Of a stretch of 64,000 nucleotides of DNA, positions 8,989-17,461 are shown one piece after another. Both the position numbers and the translations under genes were made by a program. Below the pieces are notes generated by a model. It was not told where the DNA came from. It did no database searches and was given only the letters and a program-made list of their open reading frames with translations. Positions within the stretch are counted from its first letter, which is position 1. Each line of letters begins with the position of its first letter. Origin of the DNA: Pseudomonas muyukensis (lineage in GTDB: Bacteria; Pseudomonadota; Gammaproteobacteria; Pseudomonadales; Pseudomonadaceae); contig NZ_CP077073.1 of assembly GCF_019139535.1 (NCBI RefSeq), forward strand, positions 2,074,501-2,138,500, in the 5' to 3' direction.

Positions 8989-10448
8989 CCACCCTCATGG
9001 TGCAAGGCACCACGTCCGATGCCGGCAAGAGCACCCTGGTCACCGCGCTGTGCCGCTGGCTGCTGCGCCAGGGCGTCGGCGTGGTGCCGTTCAAGCCGCA
9101 GAACATGGCGCTCAACAGCGCGGTGACCGCCGACGGCGGCGAAATCGGCCGCGCCCAGGCGGTGCAGGCCCAGGCCTGCCGGCTGGCGCCGCACACCGAC
9201 ATGAACCCGGTGCTGCTCAAGCCCAACAGCGACACCGGCGCCCAGGTGATTGTCCATGGTCGCGCGGTAACCTGCATGAACGCCGTCGCCTACCACGACT
9301 ACAAGGCCATCGCCATGCAGGCGGTGCTGGCCTCCCACGCGCGCCTGCAGCAGGCCTACCCAGTGGTGATGGTCGAGGGCGCGGGCTCTCCGGCCGAGAT
9401 CAACCTGCGCGCCGGTGATATCGCCAACATGGGCTTTGCCGAGGCGGTCGACTGCCCGGTGATCCTGGTGGCCGACATCAACCGCGGCGGGGTGTTCGCC
9501 CACCTGGTCGGTACCCTCGAACTGCTGTCCTCGAGCGAGCAGGCGCGGGTCAAGGGCTTCGTCATCAACCGATTTCGCGGTGACCTCGCCCTGCTGCAAC
9601 CAGGCCTGGACTGGCTTGAGCTGCGCACCGGCAAGCCGGTGCTGGGCGTGCTGCCCTATGTCACCGACCTGCACCTGGAGGCCGAGGACGGTATCGACAC
9701 GCGCCAGGGCGAGAAGGGCGAGCGCTTGCTCAAGGTGATCGTCCCGGTGCTGCCGCGCATCAGCAACCACACCGATTTCGACCCGCTGCGCCTGCACCCG
9801 CAGGTGGATTTGCAGTTTATCGGCCCAGGCCAGCCAATCCCGCCCGCCGACCTGATCATCCTGCCCGGTTCCAAGAGTGTGCGCGGCGACCTGGCGCAAT
9901 TGCGCGCGCGGGGTTGGGACACGGCCATCGCCCGGCACCTGCGCTATGGCGGCAAGCTCATCGGTATCTGCGGCGGCCTGCAGATGCTCGGCCAGCAGGT
10001 GCACGACCCGCAGGGGCTGGAAGGGCCGGCGGGGTCCAGCGCGGGGCTTGGCCTGTTCGACTACAGCACCGTCCTGGAAGCTGAAAAGCAGCTGCGCAAC
10101 GTATCCGGCCAGCTCGAGCTCGAACAGGCAGCGGTAGCGGGCTATGAGATCCATGCCGGGGTCACCAGCGGGCCAGCCCTGGAGCTGCCTGCCGTGCAAC
10201 TGGCCGATGGCCGCTGCGATGGTGCCATCAGCGCCGATGGGCAAGTCCTCGCCACCTACTTGCATGGCCTGTTCGAGGGCAGCCAGTCGTGCGCCGCGCT
10301 GTTGCGCTGGGCCGGGCTGGCCGAGGTCCAGGCCATCGACTACGAGGCGCTGCGCGAGCGTGATATCGAGCGCCTGGCCGACCTGGTCGAGCAGCACCTG
10401 GACACCGCGCGCCTGCGCCAGCTGTGTGGGGTGCGTGGCCATGCATAG
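8985..10448 (+). CDS. cobQ: Cobyric acid synthase
   Basis: A glutamine amidotransferase that amidates carboxyls b, d, e and g of adenosylcobyrinic acid a,c-diamide. At 487 residues it has the expected length. It has the P-loop-like [11 protein letters not shown] at the start, the PQNMALNS motif typical of CobQ, a glutaminase nucleophile in ICGGLQMLG, and a catalytic His in TYLHGLFEG. Four-base overlap with cobC and eight-base overlap with cobP show tight operon packing. Confidence 0.96.
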   Translation: MTTLMVQGTTSDAGKSTLVTALCRWLLRQGVGVVPFKPQNMALNSAVTADGGEIGRAQAVQAQACRLAPHTDMNPVLLKPNSDTGAQVIVHGRAVTCMNAVAYHDYKAIAMQAVLASHARLQQAYPVVMVEGAGSPAEINLRAGDIANMGFAEAVDCPVILVADINRGGVFAHLVGTLELLSSSEQARVKGFVINRFRGDLALLQPGLDWLELRTGKPVLGVLPYVTDLHLEAEDGIDTRQGEKGERLLKVIVPVLPRISNHTDFDPLRLHPQVDLQFIGPGQPIPPADLIILPGSKSVRGDLAQLRARGWDTAIARHLRYGGKLIGICGGLQMLGQQVHDPQGLEGPAGSSAGLGLFDYSTVLEAEKQLRNVSGQLELEQAAVAGYEIHAGVTSGPALELPAVQLADGRCDGAISADGQVLATYLHGLFEGSQSCAALLRWAGLAEVQAIDYEALRERDIERLADLVEQHLDTARLRQLCGVRGHA

Positions 10449-10962
10449 CCTGATTCTCGGCGGCGCCCGCTCGGGCAAGAGCCGCCTGGCCGAGCAATTG
10501 GCCAGCGACAGCGGCCTGCCGGTGACCTACATCGCCACCAGCCAGCCACTGGATGGTGAAATGAACGACCGTGTGCGCCAGCACCGCGAACGTCGCCCGG
10601 CGCATTGGCGGCTGATCGAAGAGCCCCTGGCCCTGGCCGCGGTACTGCGCGGCGAAGCCGCCGAAGGGCGCTGCCTGCTGGTGGACTGCCTGACGCTGTG
10701 GTTGACCAACCTGTTGATGCTCGAGAACCCCGGGCGCCTGGAGCAGGAGTGCGAGGCGCTGCTCGACGGCCTTGCAACACTGCCCGGCACGCTCATCCTG
10801 GTCAGCAACGAAACCGGCCTGGGCGTGGTGCCCATGGGCGAGCTGACCCGCCGTTACGTCGACCTGGCCGGCACCCTGCACCAGGGCGTCGCCGCGCGCT
10901 GCCAGCGCGTGGTGCTGACCGTGGCCGGCCTTCCCCTGATGCTCAAAGGACCTGCACTATGA
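10441..10962 (+). CDS. cobP: Adenosylcobinamide kinase / guanylyltransferase
   Basis: A bifunctional enzyme that phosphorylates adenosylcobinamide and then transfers GMP to it. The 173 residues begin with the P-loop [13 protein letters not shown], followed by [14 protein letters not shown] with the guanylylated-His region RQHRERRP, and [11 protein letters not shown] near the end. These are hallmark CobU/CobP motifs. It overlaps both neighbours. Confidence 0.95.
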   Translation: MHSLILGGARSGKSRLAEQLASDSGLPVTYIATSQPLDGEMNDRVRQHRERRPAHWRLIEEPLALAAVLRGEAAEGRCLLVDCLTLWLTNLLMLENPGRLEQECEALLDGLATLPGTLILVSNETGLGVVPMGELTRRYVDLAGTLHQGVAARCQRVVLTVAGLPLMLKGPAL

Positions 10963-12014
10963 CCCAGATGTGGTGGCGTGACGCCTGCCAGCCCCTCGAC
11001 ACCGCCGCCATGGACCAGGCCCGCGCCCGTCAGCAGCAACTGACCAAACCCGCCGGGTCGCTCGGCCAGCTCGAAGGCCTGGCGATCCGCCTGGCCGGCA
11101 TGCAGGGCCGTGAGCGGCCAAGCCTGGAGCAGGTCGCGATCACGATCTTCGCCGCTGACCATGGCGTGGTGGCCGAGGGTATCTCCGCCTACCCCCAGGC
11201 GGTGACCGGGCAGATGCTGCGCAATTTCGTCGGCGGCGGCGCGGCGATCAGCGTGCTGGCGCGCCAGCTGCAGGCCAGCCTGGAGGTGGTCGACCTCGGT
11301 ACGGTCGACCCGAGCCTGGCGCTGCCGGGCGTGCTGCACCTGCGCCTGGGCGCCGGCACCGGCAACTTCGCCCGCCAGCCGGCAATGACCGACGTCCAGT
11401 TGGCCGCGGCGCTGCAAGCGGGGCGCGACAGTGCCCTGCGCGCCCTGGACAACGGCGCGCAGTTATTCATCGGCGGCGAGATGGGCATCGGCAACACCAC
11501 CGCTGCCGCCGCCCTGGCCAGTACCTTGCTGGGCTGCCCGGCCCATGAGCTCAGTGGCCCTGGTACGGGCCTGGATGGCGCTGGTGTGCGCCACAAGGCC
11601 GAAGTGATCGAGCGCGCCCTGGTGCTGCATGGCCTGCGCGCCGACCAGCCGCTGCAGGCCCTGGCCTGTGTCGGTGGCTTCGAGATCGCCGCCCTGGCAG
11701 GCGCTTACCTGGCCTGCGCCCAGCAGGGCGTGGCGGTGCTGGTCGATGGCTTCATTTGCAGCGTCGCGGCCCTGCTGGCGGTGCGCCTGAACCGGCAATG
11801 CCGGCCCTGGTTGCTGTTCGCCCACCAAGGTGCCGAGCCTGGGCACAAGGCCGTGTTGGCGGCCCTGGAGGCCGAGCCGCTGCTGGCCCTCGGGCTGCGC
11901 TTGGGCGAGGGCAGCGGGGCCGCCCTGGCCGTGCCGCTGCTGCGCCTGGCTTGTGCCCTGCACGGGCAGATGGCGACCTTCGCCGAGGCCGCGGTGGCGG
12001 ACCGCCCGGCATGA
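10959..12014 (+). CDS. cobT: Nicotinate-nucleotide:dimethylbenzimidazole phosphoribosyltransferase
   Basis: It makes alpha-ribazole 5'-phosphate from nicotinate mononucleotide and dimethylbenzimidazole, which BluB supplies. The 351 residues show the CobT signatures [35 protein letters not shown] and [10 protein letters not shown]. The start ATG overlaps the cobP stop, and its own stop overlaps the next start. Length and motifs are normal. Confidence 0.96.
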   Translation: MTQMWWRDACQPLDTAAMDQARARQQQLTKPAGSLGQLEGLAIRLAGMQGRERPSLEQVAITIFAADHGVVAEGISAYPQAVTGQMLRNFVGGGAAISVLARQLQASLEVVDLGTVDPSLALPGVLHLRLGAGTGNFARQPAMTDVQLAAALQAGRDSALRALDNGAQLFIGGEMGIGNTTAAAALASTLLGCPAHELSGPGTGLDGAGVRHKAEVIERALVLHGLRADQPLQALACVGGFEIAALAGAYLACAQQGVAVLVDGFICSVAALLAVRLNRQCRPWLLFAHQGAEPGHKAVLAALEAEPLLALGLRLGEGSGAALAVPLLRLACALHGQMATFAEAAVADRPA

Positions 12015-12580
12015 TCCTCGACCTGCTGCGCCATGGCGAGACCGAGATGGGCGGCGGCCTGCGCGGCAGCCTGGACGATGCCCTGACAGCCAACGGCTGG
12101 GCACAGATGCGCCAGGCGGTGGCCGCGGCCGGGCCGTGGGATGTGCTGGTCAGCTCACCCTTGCAGCGCTGCGCGGCGTTCGCCGACGAACTGGGCGCGC
12201 GCCTGGGCTTACCGGTGCAGCACGAGGCCGATGTGCGCGAGCTGCATTTCGGCGCCTGGGAAGGCCGCAGCGCGGCGCAGATCATGCAGACCGAAGCTGA
12301 TGCTCTGGGGCTGTTCTGGAACGATCCCTATGCCTTCACCCCACCGGCCGGCGAGCCGGTGCTGGCGTTCGCCGAGCGGGTGATTGCCGCAGTCGATGGG
12401 TTGGCGCAGCGGCATGCCGGCAAGCGCGTGTTGCTGGTCACCCATGGCGGGGTGATGCGCCTGTTGCTGGCGCGGGCCCGCGGTTTGCCGCGCGAGCGGT
12501 TGCTGCAGGTCGAGGTCGGGCACGGTGCGCTGGCGCGTCTGGCCTTCGACGACAATGGCCAGTGGCTCGAGGTGGCCTGA
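12011..12580 (+). CDS. Histidine phosphatase, probable alpha-ribazole phosphatase
   Basis: A 189-residue member of the phosphoglycerate-mutase-like histidine phosphatases. The phospho-histidine motif LLRHGET is at residues 5-11, and further active-site elements appear as [17 protein letters not shown] and VTHGGVMR. Its position between cobT and cobS indicates that it removes the 5' phosphate of alpha-ribazole phosphate or adenosylcobalamin phosphate, the role called CobC in enterobacteria. I leave the symbol blank because cobC is already used for the decarboxylase in this operon. Substrate is inferred from context. Confidence 0.88.
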   Translation: MILDLLRHGETEMGGGLRGSLDDALTANGWAQMRQAVAAAGPWDVLVSSPLQRCAAFADELGARLGLPVQHEADVRELHFGAWEGRSAAQIMQTEADALGLFWNDPYAFTPPAGEPVLAFAERVIAAVDGLAQRHAGKRVLLVTHGGVMRLLLARARGLPRERLLQVEVGHGALARLAFDDNGQWLEVA

Positions 12581-12581
12581 G

Positions 12582-13310
12582 ATGCTGCCGTTGTGGATCG
12601 CCTTGCAATTTCTCAGCAGCTTGCCGGTGCGCCTGGCGGGCATGCCGGCGCCCCAGGACATGGGGCGCTCGCTGTTGTACTACCCGCTGGTGGGGCTGCT
12701 GTTCGGCCTGTTGCTGTGGTTGGCCAGCCATCTGTTGCAGGGCACGCCTGCGCCGTTGCATGCGGCCTTGCTGCTGACGTTGTGGGTGTTGCTCAGCGGC
12801 GCGCTGCACCTCGATGGCTTGGCCGACAGCGCCGATGCCTGGCTCGGTGGTTTTGGCGACCGCGAGCGGACCTTGCAGATCATGAAGGACCCGCGCAGCG
12901 GGCCGATTGCCGTGGTCACGCTGATGTTGGTGCTGCTGCTGAAGTTCTGCGCGCTGTGGGTGCTGGTCGAGCGCGGCGTTGGCGGGCTGCTGGTGCTGGC
13001 ACCGGTGGTGGGGCGGGCGGCGCTGCTCGGGTTGTTCCTCACTACGGCTTATGTGCGCCCGGGCGGGCTTGGCGCGGCCTTGGCCGAGCACCTGCCGCGT
13101 CGCGCTGGCGTTGCGGTGTTGCTGGGGTGCGCGGTGCTCTGCGTGGCGCTGGGGGGCTGGCCGGTACTGTGGGTGATGCTGCTGGCTGGCGTGGCGTTCG
13201 CCTGGTTGCGGCGGTTGATGTGCCAGCGCCTGGGCGGCACCACGGGGGATACTGCGGGCGCACTGCTGGAGTTGCTGGAATTGGTGGTGTTGCTGGGATT
13301 GGCGCTATAA
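12582..13310 (+). CDS. cobS: Cobalamin synthase (adenosylcobinamide-GDP ribazoletransferase)
   Basis: The integral membrane enzyme joining adenosylcobinamide-GDP and alpha-ribazole (phosphate), the last step of nucleotide loop assembly. The 242 residues are strongly hydrophobic with about six or seven membrane segments. The start FLSSLPVRL and the motif HLDGLADSADAWLGG are diagnostic. The ATG at 12582 begins one base after the phosphatase stop. It is the last gene of the riboswitch-led operon; a REP block follows. Confidence 0.95.
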   Translation: MLPLWIALQFLSSLPVRLAGMPAPQDMGRSLLYYPLVGLLFGLLLWLASHLLQGTPAPLHAALLLTLWVLLSGALHLDGLADSADAWLGGFGDRERTLQIMKDPRSGPIAVVTLMLVLLLKFCALWVLVERGVGGLLVLAPVVGRAALLGLFLTTAYVRPGGLGAALAEHLPRRAGVAVLLGCAVLCVALGGWPVLWVMLLAGVAFAWLRRLMCQRLGGTTGDTAGALLELLELVVLLGLAL

Positions 13311-13375
13311 GAGCCAGCCCTTTCAAGGTCTTTAGGCGCGAGGGTTGGCGGCATGAAGGCCGCCAGGGGCCGCAT

Positions 13376-13714
13376 TGGCGAAGCAGGCGGCGCGGAGGAT
13401 GGCACCGGCTTTGCCGGTGTTCGCCGGCAAGGCCGGCTCCTACAGGTTTGCGGCGTACCCCGACCGTAGGCGCCTTGCTGGCGAACCAGGCGCTGCGGTG
13501 GATGGCACCGGCTATGCCGGTGTTCGCCGGCAAGGTCGGCTCCTACAGGTTTGCGGCGTACCCCGCCTCGTAGGCGCCAGCCTTGCTGGTGAACCAGGCG
13601 CCGCGGTGGATGGCACCGGCTGCGCCGGTGTTCGCCGGCAAGGCCGGCTCCTACGGCGGTTGCGGCCTGCAATACCTGTAGGAGCCAGCCTTGCTGGCGA
13701 ACCAGGCGACGCGG
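13376..13714. repeat. Tandem REP/BIME cluster
   Basis: Three copies of a 103-108 base unit start at about 13397, 13500 and 13608, plus a terminal half copy. Each unit holds GGATGGCACCGGC, GTTCGCCGGCAAGG, GGCTCCTAC and an inverted partner TTGCTGGCGAACCAGGCG. They fill most of the interval between cobS and the glycosidase gene. The open frames running through them are by-products of the repeat. Such REP pairs can stabilise or terminate transcripts and bind DNA gyrase in other bacteria. Confidence 0.9.
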
Positions 13715-13804
13715 TAAGCCGGAAATATCTCACTGGCAACTCGGAGCCTTGTCTGGGCCTCTGCGGTTATCCTCGACCACCTCGACCACTTGGAATGTAC
13801 CCCC

Positions 13805-14983
13805 ATGCACCCCTGGATCCTCGCCAGCCTGCTGGCTCTTGCCGCCATACCTGCCAGCGCCGCCGACCTGATGGATTTCTGGGACACCCCGCGCCATGGC
13901 GGCAACAGCTTCAACCGCCTGCCGCCGGACCAGGTCTATTTCGATGCGCTCAAAGGCTATGGGGCCAGTTGGGTGCGCCTGTCCTATGACAAGTGGCGCC
14001 CGGCCGGGCGCGATTTTCTGTTAGGCAACGCCGATGATTACCAAGGCTTGGCGGCTGCCGACCTCAAGCAACTCGTCGCGGTGCTCGACCGGGCCCATGC
14101 CGCGGGCCTGAAGGTCGTGATCACCCCGCTGTCGCTGCCCGGCATGCGTTGGAGCCAGAACAACCAGGGGCAGTTCGACGACCGCCTGTGGCAGGACAAG
14201 CGCTTCTGGACGCAGTCCGCACGCTTCTGGCGCGATATTGCCCAGGCGCTCAAGGATCACCCGGCGATCGCCGCCTACAACCTGATCAACGAGCCCGCGC
14301 CGGAGAAACTCGGCGGGCTGACCGAGCATGCGCCGCCTGAGCAGATGCAGCAGTGGTATGCCCGCCAGCAGGACGGCGCGCGCGACCTGCCGGCGCTGTA
14401 CCGGCAATTGCTGGCGGCAATCCGCGAAGTCGATGACAAGACCCCGGTCATGCTCGATGCCGGCTGGTACGCCGCCGCCGATGCCTTCAGCTATTGGCCC
14501 GCGCCGCTGGCGGATGCCCGGGTGCTGTACAGCGTGCACATGTACGAGCCCTATGCGGCCACCAGCGCGCCGAACCTGGCCCGCCAGCGGCCCTATGCCT
14601 ATCCGGGGTCGGTGCCTTTCGCCGGGCAGGTACAGCCGTGGGACGCGCAGCGGGTAGCCGACTACCTGCAGCAGCCCCTGGACTGGGCCCAGCGCATGGA
14701 GCTGCCGCGCTCGCGCCTGGTGGTCGGGGAGTTCGGCTGCATGCGGCGCCTGCCAGGGTGTCGGCAGTACCTGGAGGACGTGCTCGGGGTACTGGACCGA
14801 CAACAGCTGCATTGGGCGTTCTACAGCTTTCGCGAAGACAGCTGGGACGGCATGGACTACGAACTGGGCACCGCCAAGGTGCCATGGCGCTATTGGCAGG
14901 CCATCGACCAGGGCCAGGCCGACCCTCTGCCGCGCCAGGCGACCCCGGCATTCGAGCCCATTCGACGCCGGCTGCAGCCGTGA
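13805..14983 (+). CDS. Secreted glycoside hydrolase family 5 (cellulase-like) protein
   Basis: A 392-residue protein with a classical signal peptide (LLALAAIPASA, cleavage after about residue 20), so it is exported. The mature part has a TIM-barrel glycosidase pattern: a conserved start SWVRLSYDKWRP, the acid/base Glu163 in NLINEPAP, and the nucleophile Glu309 in VVGEFGC, followed by YSFREDSWDGMDYELG. The substrate is not predictable; beta-1,4-glucan or a self-made exopolysaccharide are options. I chose the ATG at 13805 because the signal peptide starts there; an in-frame ATG five codons upstream would only lengthen its n-region. Confidence 0.85.
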   Translation: MHPWILASLLALAAIPASAADLMDFWDTPRHGGNSFNRLPPDQVYFDALKGYGASWVRLSYDKWRPAGRDFLLGNADDYQGLAAADLKQLVAVLDRAHAAGLKVVITPLSLPGMRWSQNNQGQFDDRLWQDKRFWTQSARFWRDIAQALKDHPAIAAYNLINEPAPEKLGGLTEHAPPEQMQQWYARQQDGARDLPALYRQLLAAIREVDDKTPVMLDAGWYAAADAFSYWPAPLADARVLYSVHMYEPYAATSAPNLARQRPYAYPGSVPFAGQVQPWDAQRVADYLQQPLDWAQRMELPRSRLVVGEFGCMRRLPGCRQYLEDVLGVLDRQQLHWAFYSFREDSWDGMDYELGTAKVPWRYWQAIDQGQADPLPRQATPAFEPIRRRLQP

Positions 14984-15005
14984 AACCTGTTGCAACACTC
15001 GATAT

Positions 15006-15021
15006 GCGGGTATATACACGT
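15006..15021. promoter_or_regulatory. Putative MarR autoregulatory operator
   Basis: GCGGGTATATACACGT lies five bases before the marR-type start codon. It matches 14 of 16 positions of the perfect palindrome upstream of the adjacent MFS gene. A repressor bound here would block its own transcription or translation start. The assignment rests on the sequence match and location. Confidence 0.6.
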
Positions 15022-15025
15022 ATCC

Positions 15026-15430
15026 ATGCTGACCAGTGAATGTATCTGCACCCACCTGCGTCGTGCCGCCCGCGGGGTGAGCCGGCACTATGACGAAGCC
15101 CTGGCCGGTTTCGGGATCAATGTCGCGCAATTTTCCTTGCTGCGTCATGTGCAGCGCCTGGACCGGCCGAGCATTACCAGCCTGGCCGACGCCATGGGGC
15201 TTGAGCGCAGCACCCTGGGGCGCAACCTGCGGGTACTGGAGGCCGAGGGCCTGGTGCAACTGGCCGAGGGCGATGATCAGCGTAATCGCCTGGTGCTGCT
15301 GAGCGCGGCCGGCAAGGCCCGGTTAGAGGCGGCCCACCCAGCCTGGGAACAGGCCCAGGAGCAGTTGGTGGCGCGCCTGGGCGAAGGGCAGCGGGACGAA
15401 CTGGTGCACTTGCTGGAACGCTTGGCCTGA
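15026..15430 (+). CDS. MarR-family transcriptional regulator
   Basis: A 134-residue winged-helix regulator. The DNA-binding region is seen in SLADAMGLERSTLGRNLRVLEAEGLV followed by the wing DDQRNRLVLLSAAG. It begins with a helical dimerisation segment containing two cysteines (SECICTHLRRAARG), which could sense redox or thiol-reactive compounds, though that is speculation. It precedes an MFS transporter in the same direction, 64 bases away, and near-identical palindromes precede both genes, so it probably represses itself and the transporter. Confidence 0.9.
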   Translation: MLTSECICTHLRRAARGVSRHYDEALAGFGINVAQFSLLRHVQRLDRPSITSLADAMGLERSTLGRNLRVLEAEGLVQLAEGDDQRNRLVLLSAAGKARLEAAHPAWEQAQEQLVARLGEGQRDELVHLLERLA

Positions 15431-15446
15431 ATCACCACGACTATAA

Positions 15447-15462
15447 GCGGGTATATACCCGC
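15447..15462. promoter_or_regulatory. Palindromic operator upstream of MFS gene
   Basis: GCGGGTATATACCCGC is a perfect 16-base palindrome, 32 bases before the transporter ATG and 16 bases after the marR stop. An almost identical copy precedes the marR gene. This strongly suggests the binding site of the adjacent MarR protein. Confidence 0.7.
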
Positions 15463-15494
15463 ATAAACCTTGCGATGTGCCGGAGACGACGACA

Positions 15495-16697
15495 ATGACT
15501 TCCCTATGGCGGAGCAGCGGGTGGGTGTTACTGGGGGCGGCTTTGATCCTGGCGTTATCCCTGGGCGTGCGGCATGGCTTTGGCCTGTTCCTGGCGCCGA
15601 TGAGCGGCGAGTTCGGCTGGGGACGAGGGGTCTTCGCCTTCGCCATCGCCTTTCAGAACCTGATCTGGGGCCTTGCCCAGCCGTTTTCCGGGGCCCTGGC
15701 CGACCGGCTCGGTGCGGCCAGGGTAGTGGTCATTGGCGGCATGCTCTATGCCGCCGGGCTGGTGCTGATGGCCCTGGCCGATTCCCCCTGGTCACTGTCG
15801 TTGAGCGCCGGCTTGCTGATTGGCATCGGCCTGTCCGGTACCTCGTTCTCGGTGATCCTCGGCGTGGTCGGCCGTGCGGTGGCGCCGGAAAAGCGCAGCA
15901 TGGCCATGGGGATCGCCAGCGCGGCGGGGTCGTTCGGCCAGTTCGCCATGCTCCCGGGCACCCAGGGCTTGATCCAGTGGCTGGGCTGGTCGTCGGCATT
16001 GCTGGTGCTGGGCTTGCTGGTGGCGCTGATCGTGCCGTTCGTCGGTATGCTGCGCGACCGCCCGCTGCCCAGCCATGGTGGCGAACAGAGTCTCGGCCAA
16101 GCCCTGCGCGAGGCCTGTTCGCATTCCGGCTTCTGGCTGCTGGCCCTGGGCTTTTTCGTCTGCGGCTTCCAGGTGGTGTTCATTGGCGTGCACCTGCCGG
16201 CCTACCTGGTGGACCAGCATTTGCCGGCGACCACCGGCACCACGGTGCTGGCGCTGGTCGGGCTATTCAATATCGTTGGTACCTACACGGCCGGCTGGCT
16301 GGGTGGGCGGATGTCCAAGCCGCGTCTGCTGACCGGCCTCTACCTGTTGCGAGCGGTGGTGATCGTGCTGTTCCTGTGGGCGCCGGTGACGCAATACAGC
16401 GCCTACCTGTTCGGTATCGCCATGGGCCTGCTGTGGCTGTCCACGGTGCCGCTGACCAACGGCACCGTGGCCACCCTGTTCGGCGTGCGCAACCTGTCCA
16501 TGCTGGGCGGTATCGTGTTCCTGTTCCATCAGCTGGGGGCCTTCCTGGGCGGTTGGCTGGGCGGCGAGGTGTATGACCGCACCGGTAGCTACGAGCTGGT
16601 CTGGCAGTTGTCGATCCTGCTCAGCCTGCTGGCCGCCGCGCTCAACTGGCCGGTGCGCGAACGCCCGGTGGCGCGGTTGCAGGCCCAGGCCGCATGA
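15495..16697 (+). CDS. MFS transporter, probable efflux target of the adjacent MarR regulator
   Basis: A 400-residue inner-membrane protein with about twelve membrane segments and the MFS loop motif GALADRLGAARV between helices 2 and 3. Similar MFS proteins are often annotated as cyanate/monocarboxylate-type (YbfB/OxlT-like) carriers; the substrate here is unknown. The ATG at 15495 has GGAG nine bases upstream; a GTG six codons earlier is possible. Control by the MarR protein is inferred from the shared palindrome. The stop overlaps the start of a 36-residue membrane peptide gene. Confidence 0.88.
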   Translation: MTSLWRSSGWVLLGAALILALSLGVRHGFGLFLAPMSGEFGWGRGVFAFAIAFQNLIWGLAQPFSGALADRLGAARVVVIGGMLYAAGLVLMALADSPWSLSLSAGLLIGIGLSGTSFSVILGVVGRAVAPEKRSMAMGIASAAGSFGQFAMLPGTQGLIQWLGWSSALLVLGLLVALIVPFVGMLRDRPLPSHGGEQSLGQALREACSHSGFWLLALGFFVCGFQVVFIGVHLPAYLVDQHLPATTGTTVLALVGLFNIVGTYTAGWLGGRMSKPRLLTGLYLLRAVVIVLFLWAPVTQYSAYLFGIAMGLLWLSTVPLTNGTVATLFGVRNLSMLGGIVFLFHQLGAFLGGWLGGEVYDRTGSYELVWQLSILLSLLAAALNWPVRERPVARLQAQAA

Positions 16698-16804
16698 AGC
16701 GCCTGCTGCTAGGCGTGGCGGCATTGCTGGTGCTGGCCTTGGTGTGGTGGGGCTGGCAGGCGAGCGGGTTGGCGCTGCTGCAGTTGGGCATGAGCCTGTG
16801 TTAG
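16694..16804 (+). CDS. Small single-span membrane protein (36 residues)
   Basis: An ATG overlapping the MFS stop codon (ATGA) opens a 36-codon frame ending in TAG at 16804. The product is a positively charged start (MKRLLLG) followed by one long hydrophobic segment rich in Leu, Ala, Val and Trp. The ATGA overlap and the membrane composition suggest a translationally coupled small partner of the transporter. No known family is recognised. Confidence 0.55.
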   Translation: MKRLLLGVAALLVLALVWWGWQASGLALLQLGMSLC

Positions 16805-16846
16805 GGCTACCCTGCACCTGAATGCATGATTCGCAGGAGACCGACA

Positions 16847-17395
16847 ATGCACGCACGCTGGCTGATGCTACCCATCCTGGCCCTGGCCGCCACCTCGAGC
16901 TGGGCGGCGGATTGCCCGGCCCTGCTCCAGGGCAGCCTGCCTGAATTGCGCGGCAAGGAGCAGATCGATCTGTGCCAGCGCTTCGCCGGCAAGCCGCTGG
17001 TGGTGATCAACACCGCCAGCTACTGTGGCTTTGCCCCGCAGTTCGAAGGGCTCGAAGCCACCTACCAGGACTATCACGGCAAAGGCTTGGAAATGCTCGG
17101 CGTGCCGTCCAACGACTTCAAGCAGGAAGACGCCGACAGCGAGAAAACCGCCAAGGTCTGCTATGCCAACTACGGTGTGACCTTCAGCATGACCAAGGCC
17201 CAGCCGGTGCGGGGCAAGGGCGCGATCCCTCTGTTCGTCGAGCTGGCCCGGCAGAGCAGCGCGCCGAAGTGGAATTTCTACAAGTACGTGGTGGACCGCA
17301 AGGGCAAGGTGATCGGCAATTTCTCCAGCCTGACCAAGCCGGATGATCCGGCGTTCCGGGCGGCGATCGACAAGGCCATTGCCTCCCAGCCTTGA
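16847..17395 (+). CDS. Exported glutathione-peroxidase family protein
   Basis: A 182-residue thiol peroxidase with a signal peptide ([10 protein letters not shown], cleavage near residue 21), so it is periplasmic. The peroxidatic residue is Cys60 in [11 protein letters not shown], in place of selenocysteine. The family motifs [12 protein letters not shown] and [13 protein letters not shown] are present. Such enzymes reduce hydroperoxides, usually with thioredoxin-like reductants in bacteria. An AGGAGA ribosome site precedes ATG 16847, and a strong terminator follows. Confidence 0.92.
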   Translation: MHARWLMLPILALAATSSWAADCPALLQGSLPELRGKEQIDLCQRFAGKPLVVINTASYCGFAPQFEGLEATYQDYHGKGLEMLGVPSNDFKQEDADSEKTAKVCYANYGVTFSMTKAQPVRGKGAIPLFVELARQSSAPKWNFYKYVVDRKGKVIGNFSSLTKPDDPAFRAAIDKAIASQP

Positions 17396-17412
17396 GCCCG
17401 GTTGCCACGCAG

Positions 17413-17449
17413 GCATGAAAAAACCGCCACGAGGGCGGTTTTTTCATGC
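17413..17449. terminator. Bidirectional terminator between peroxidase and fadL genes
   Basis: A perfect 16-bp stem, GCATGAAAAAACCGCC, pairs with its complement around a 5-base loop. The arms contain A6 and T6 tracts, so it can end transcription from both strands. It sits between the convergent peroxidase and FadL genes. Confidence 0.93.
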
Positions 17450-17461
17450 GGCAAGTGACAC

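Noticed and set aside
13375..13989. Long plus-strand open frame across the REP block into the glycosidase gene
   Set aside because: It is built from tandem REP copies (the product repeats a DGTGYAGVRRQGRLL-like unit) and then reads the glycosidase gene out of frame.
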